NCBI RefSeq assembly: GCF_017086405.1
Contig: NZ_CP070973.1
Location: forward strand, 62,001 to 126,000
DNA length: 64,000 nucleotides
DNA from: Mycobacterium gordonae
GTDB taxonomy: Bacteria > Actinomycetota > Actinomycetes > Mycobacteriales > Mycobacteriaceae
Direction: 5' to 3'
The notes below the pieces were generated by a model. The model was not told the origin of the DNA. It did no database searches and saw only the letters and a program-made list of their open reading frames with translations. The translations under genes and the position numbers were made by a program. Below, in pieces: positions 61,868 through 64,000 of this stretch (positions are counted from its first letter, which is position 1; the number at the start of each line of letters is the position of its first letter).

Positions 61868-64000
61868 CTACGTGCTTGCTGTTACGACTGGAACGTGAGT
61901 GTGGTTCGGCACCCGCATCGCGCGCGGCGGATGCCTGGACGGCCACCAATTGCCGTTGCCCATCAGTACCGCCAGTGCCGGCACGGTGACGGTGCGAACC
62001 AAGAAGGTGTCGAGCAGGAGTCCGGCACCGATCACGAAGCCCGCCTGGACCATGGTGCTGATGCTGCCGAACAACATGCCGAACATCGATGCGGCGAAAA
62101 TCAGTCCCGCCGAGGTGATTACGCCCCCAGTGGTGCCCACCGTGCGGATGACGCCAGAGCGCAGGCCGCGCGACGACTCGTCACGAATACGGGAGATCAA
62201 CAGTAGGTTGTAGTCCGCGCCGACAGCCACCAACACGATGAACGCCATGCCCGGCACGCTCCAGGCCATGGGTTGGCCGCCGATGAGCTGGAAGACGATC
62301 ACGCCCACGCCCAGTGCCGATAGATACGAAACCACGACGGTGGCAACCAGATACAGGGGCGCCACCAGCGCCCGCAGTAGCAGGGCCAGAATGAGGAAGA
62401 CGATGACTATCGTCATGATCACGATGAACCGCAGGTCGTGATCGTAGTAGTCGCGCATCTCGCTGTAGATCGGCGTCATGCCTGTCATGCCGATCGACGC
62501 GTCCGACAGTGACGTGTTGGCTTGCGCGCTGCGGGCCGCGTTGACGATGGCCCGGGTCTGGTCCATCGCGTTGCTGTCGAACGGCTCCAGCTTCGACTGG
62601 ACCAGATAGCGCACGGCATGGCCGTCGGGTGAGACGAACGCCGACGCCATCGCCTGGAAGTCGGCGCTGTTCATCGCCTGCGGTGGAACGTAGAAGCCGG
62701 ACATCCCCGGTTGTGAGGCGTTGTGTTTCATCGAAAGCAGCAGCTCTGACGCTTCGGCCAGGCTGCCGCCGAGCTGTTTGGTCTGGTCGGTCAAGCTGCG
62801 GACGCCGGTGGCCACCCGTTGGCTGCCGTTGGCCAGTGCATTCGCCCCCTGTTCCAGGCCGGCGAGTTGCTGCTGCAGGCGACTCGGGTTGAGGGCACGC
62901 AGCGTCTGGATGGCTCTGCTTACCAAAGCCCGGAGCTGCTGGGTTGGCACGGCGGATCCGGAATTGTTCTCGCGGGTGGCGACCAACCGCTGCAGCTGGC
63001 CGCGCGCGGTGCTGCAGAGTTGGTCGGTGCTGCAGGCCGGGCTGGCCTCCAGACCGGTCAACACGGAGTCCGCTTGGGCGAGAACCTCGTTGGGATTGAC
63101 GGCGGGGCGGGAAGTGTTGAGCTGCTCCTGCATCAGTGTGAGTTCGTTGAGCAGCCCCGTGATGCGACCGATCGCCTGGCTCACCTGGTTATGCACGGCG
63201 GAGAGCTGATCGGCGAGCTGACGCGCACCGGAAGTCAGTGCGTCGAGGTCACCGCCGGCACCGGTGATCCGGCCGGAGGCATCGGACAGCCGTTGGCCGA
63301 TCTCACCTGCCTGCCAACTGAGTTTGGCCTGCTCCAGCGGTTCCCCGGTCGGGCGTGTGACGCCCCGGACCAGATCGATGTCAGGCAACTGACTGACCCG
63401 CTGCGCCAGTTGCTCCAGGTCGGCGAGTGCCGTCGTGTTGCGGAGATCGTGTGGGGACTGAATGAAGATGTATTGCGGTGTACTCGAACTCGAGGGGAAA
63501 TGGCGATCCAGTGCGGCATTGCCGACGTTGCTCTGCGCTGATGGCGGCAACGAGGTGCGGGCGTCGTAATTCGAGCGCAATAGCGGTACGCAGCCTGCCA
63601 ACACGGCCAGGACCAACAGACTGCCCAACAGATGGGCTTTCGGCCGGCGAACGATGTGAACTCCGGACCGCCGCCACAACCGGCTGGTGCGGTCGTGTTT
63701 CGGCGCTGCCCAGCCCCGACGCCCGGCGATCACGAGCAGGGCCGGTAGCAGTGTGACCGCAGCCAGAAACGCGATGGAGATGGAAATAGCCAAAGCGGGT
63801 CCAACTGTGGAAAACACCTGCAAACGAGTGAAAGTCATGCCGAGGAAGGTGACCGCCACTGTTGCCGCCGAAGCCGCGATCACCTTTCCGATGCCCGTCA
63901 ACGCAGACGCGACGGCGGCATCGGAAAACATGCCGCCGCGCACATTCTCGTGATAGCGGCTGATGACGAAGACCGAGTAGTCCACGCCGGCGCCAACCAT
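61868..64000 (-). CDS. MmpL-family RND lipid transporter, partial (N-terminus beyond window)
   Basis: The C-terminal 710 residues of an MmpL protein. The first visible block VGAGVDYSVFVISRYHE and the late VAVGADYNLLLISRIRDE hold the Asp-Tyr pairs of RND proton relays. A long periplasmic insert between them is rich in coiled-coil heptads (GARQLADQLSAVHNQVSQ, QLAGLEQGANALANGSQRV), as in the MmpL4/5/10 group that exports glycolipids. The 3' end is followed by the thioesterase gene nine bases on. The start and first transmembrane half lie beyond 64000. Confidence 0.95.
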   Translation of the reverse strand: MVGAGVDYSVFVISRYHENVRGGMFSDAAVASALTGIGKVIAASAATVAVTFLGMTFTRLQVFSTVGPALAISISIAFLAAVTLLPALLVIAGRRGWAAPKHDRTSRLWRRSGVHIVRRPKAHLLGSLLVLAVLAGCVPLLRSNYDARTSLPPSAQSNVGNAALDRHFPSSSSTPQYIFIQSPHDLRNTTALADLEQLAQRVSQLPDIDLVRGVTRPTGEPLEQAKLSWQAGEIGQRLSDASGRITGAGGDLDALTSGARQLADQLSAVHNQVSQAIGRITGLLNELTLMQEQLNTSRPAVNPNEVLAQADSVLTGLEASPACSTDQLCSTARGQLQRLVATRENNSGSAVPTQQLRALVSRAIQTLRALNPSRLQQQLAGLEQGANALANGSQRVATGVRSLTDQTKQLGGSLAEASELLLSMKHNASQPGMSGFYVPPQAMNSADFQAMASAFVSPDGHAVRYLVQSKLEPFDSNAMDQTRAIVNAARSAQANTSLSDASIGMTGMTPIYSEMRDYYDHDLRFIVIMTIVIVFLILALLLRALVAPLYLVATVVVSYLSALGVGVIVFQLIGGQPMAWSVPGMAFIVLVAVGADYNLLLISRIRDESSRGLRSGVIRTVGTTGGVITSAGLIFAASMFGMLFGSISTMVQAGFVIGAGLLLDTFLVRTVTVPALAVLMGNGNWWPSRHPPRAMRVPNHTHVPVVTAST

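Noticed and set aside
59608..61949. 781-aa minus frame covering acyltransferase plus thioesterase region
   Set aside because: The part before GTG 61010 is Arg-rich shadow of the thioesterase frame.
1..64000. CRISPR arrays, tRNA or rRNA genes and intact insertion sequences
   Set aside because: No regularly spaced repeats, no cloverleaf folds, and no transposase or terminal inverted repeats were recognised by eye; a tool search could still find remnants.

Overview
The window is a high-GC actinobacterial chromosome segment that I read as a slow-growing Mycobacterium. The evidence is two PE_PGRS genes with an ESX-type YxxxE signal, a GRPLI motif and Gly-rich tails; a dnaB gene carrying inteins at mycobacterial insertion sites; an mmpL gene; the UsfY family; a celA1-type GH6 cellulase; and a crowd of P450, SDR, crotonase, MaoC and TetR genes. 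I do not assign a species.

Layout. 1-4.4 kb is the replication/translation core: the 3' end of rplI, a strong terminator, a dnaB promoter region with DnaA-box-like motifs, and dnaB with two inteins (a 139-residue class 3 mini-intein splitting the P-loop, and a 425-residue class 1 intein with a LAGLIDADG endonuclease). 4.4-8 kb has an acyltransferase, an unrecognised 377-aa protein and a TspO-type membrane protein. 8.3-18.7 kb is a lipid or xenobiotic metabolism block: two P450s coupled to a MaoC-type dehydratase, an MDR dehydrogenase, two SDRs, a crotonase coupled to an amidase, and a fused HadA/HadB-type dehydratase. 18.7-22.3 kb has a TetR/DUF998 divergent pair with a clear operator, an SDR with a structured leader, and the GH6 cellulase. 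22.9-28.1 kb is a convergent PE_PGRS pair. 28.2-31.6 kb is a TetR-MFS efflux unit with three matching operator sites, flanked by two broken genes (SDR and DUF2231).

32-36.7 kb has a hotdog thioesterase, an amidohydrolase, UsfY, a divergent SDR pair, an LppU-like protein and a secreted protein. 37.2-42.4 kb has two convergent units, one with a GNAT-like protein, a membrane protein and a P450, the other with TetR, a UGSC-like protein and a UGT-type glycosyltransferase. This looks like a small tailoring or detoxification locus and is my best candidate for an undescribed system. 42.5-51.2 kb has a BBE flavoprotein, a crotonase, YchJ, an SCO6745-like protein, a class I aldolase, a decayed DUF35-thiolase module, an AAA+ ATPase, a small acidic protein and an amidase. 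51.3-56.4 kb has a diguanylate cyclase-like protein, ribonuclease Z, two TetR units with visible operators, and a P450. 56.5-64 kb has a FadE-type acyl-CoA dehydrogenase and, on the minus strand, an MmpL - thioesterase - condensation-type acyltransferase - P450 operon entering from beyond the right edge. That order resembles the end of a lipid or lipopeptide export and biosynthesis cluster.

Compared with what I recall of M. tuberculosis H37Rv, where dnaB, celA1 and the BBE oxidoreductase Rv0063 lie close together, the same three anchors are here separated by about 17 kb and 20 kb of accessory genes. All functional statements rest on motif recognition by eye; no database search was run.
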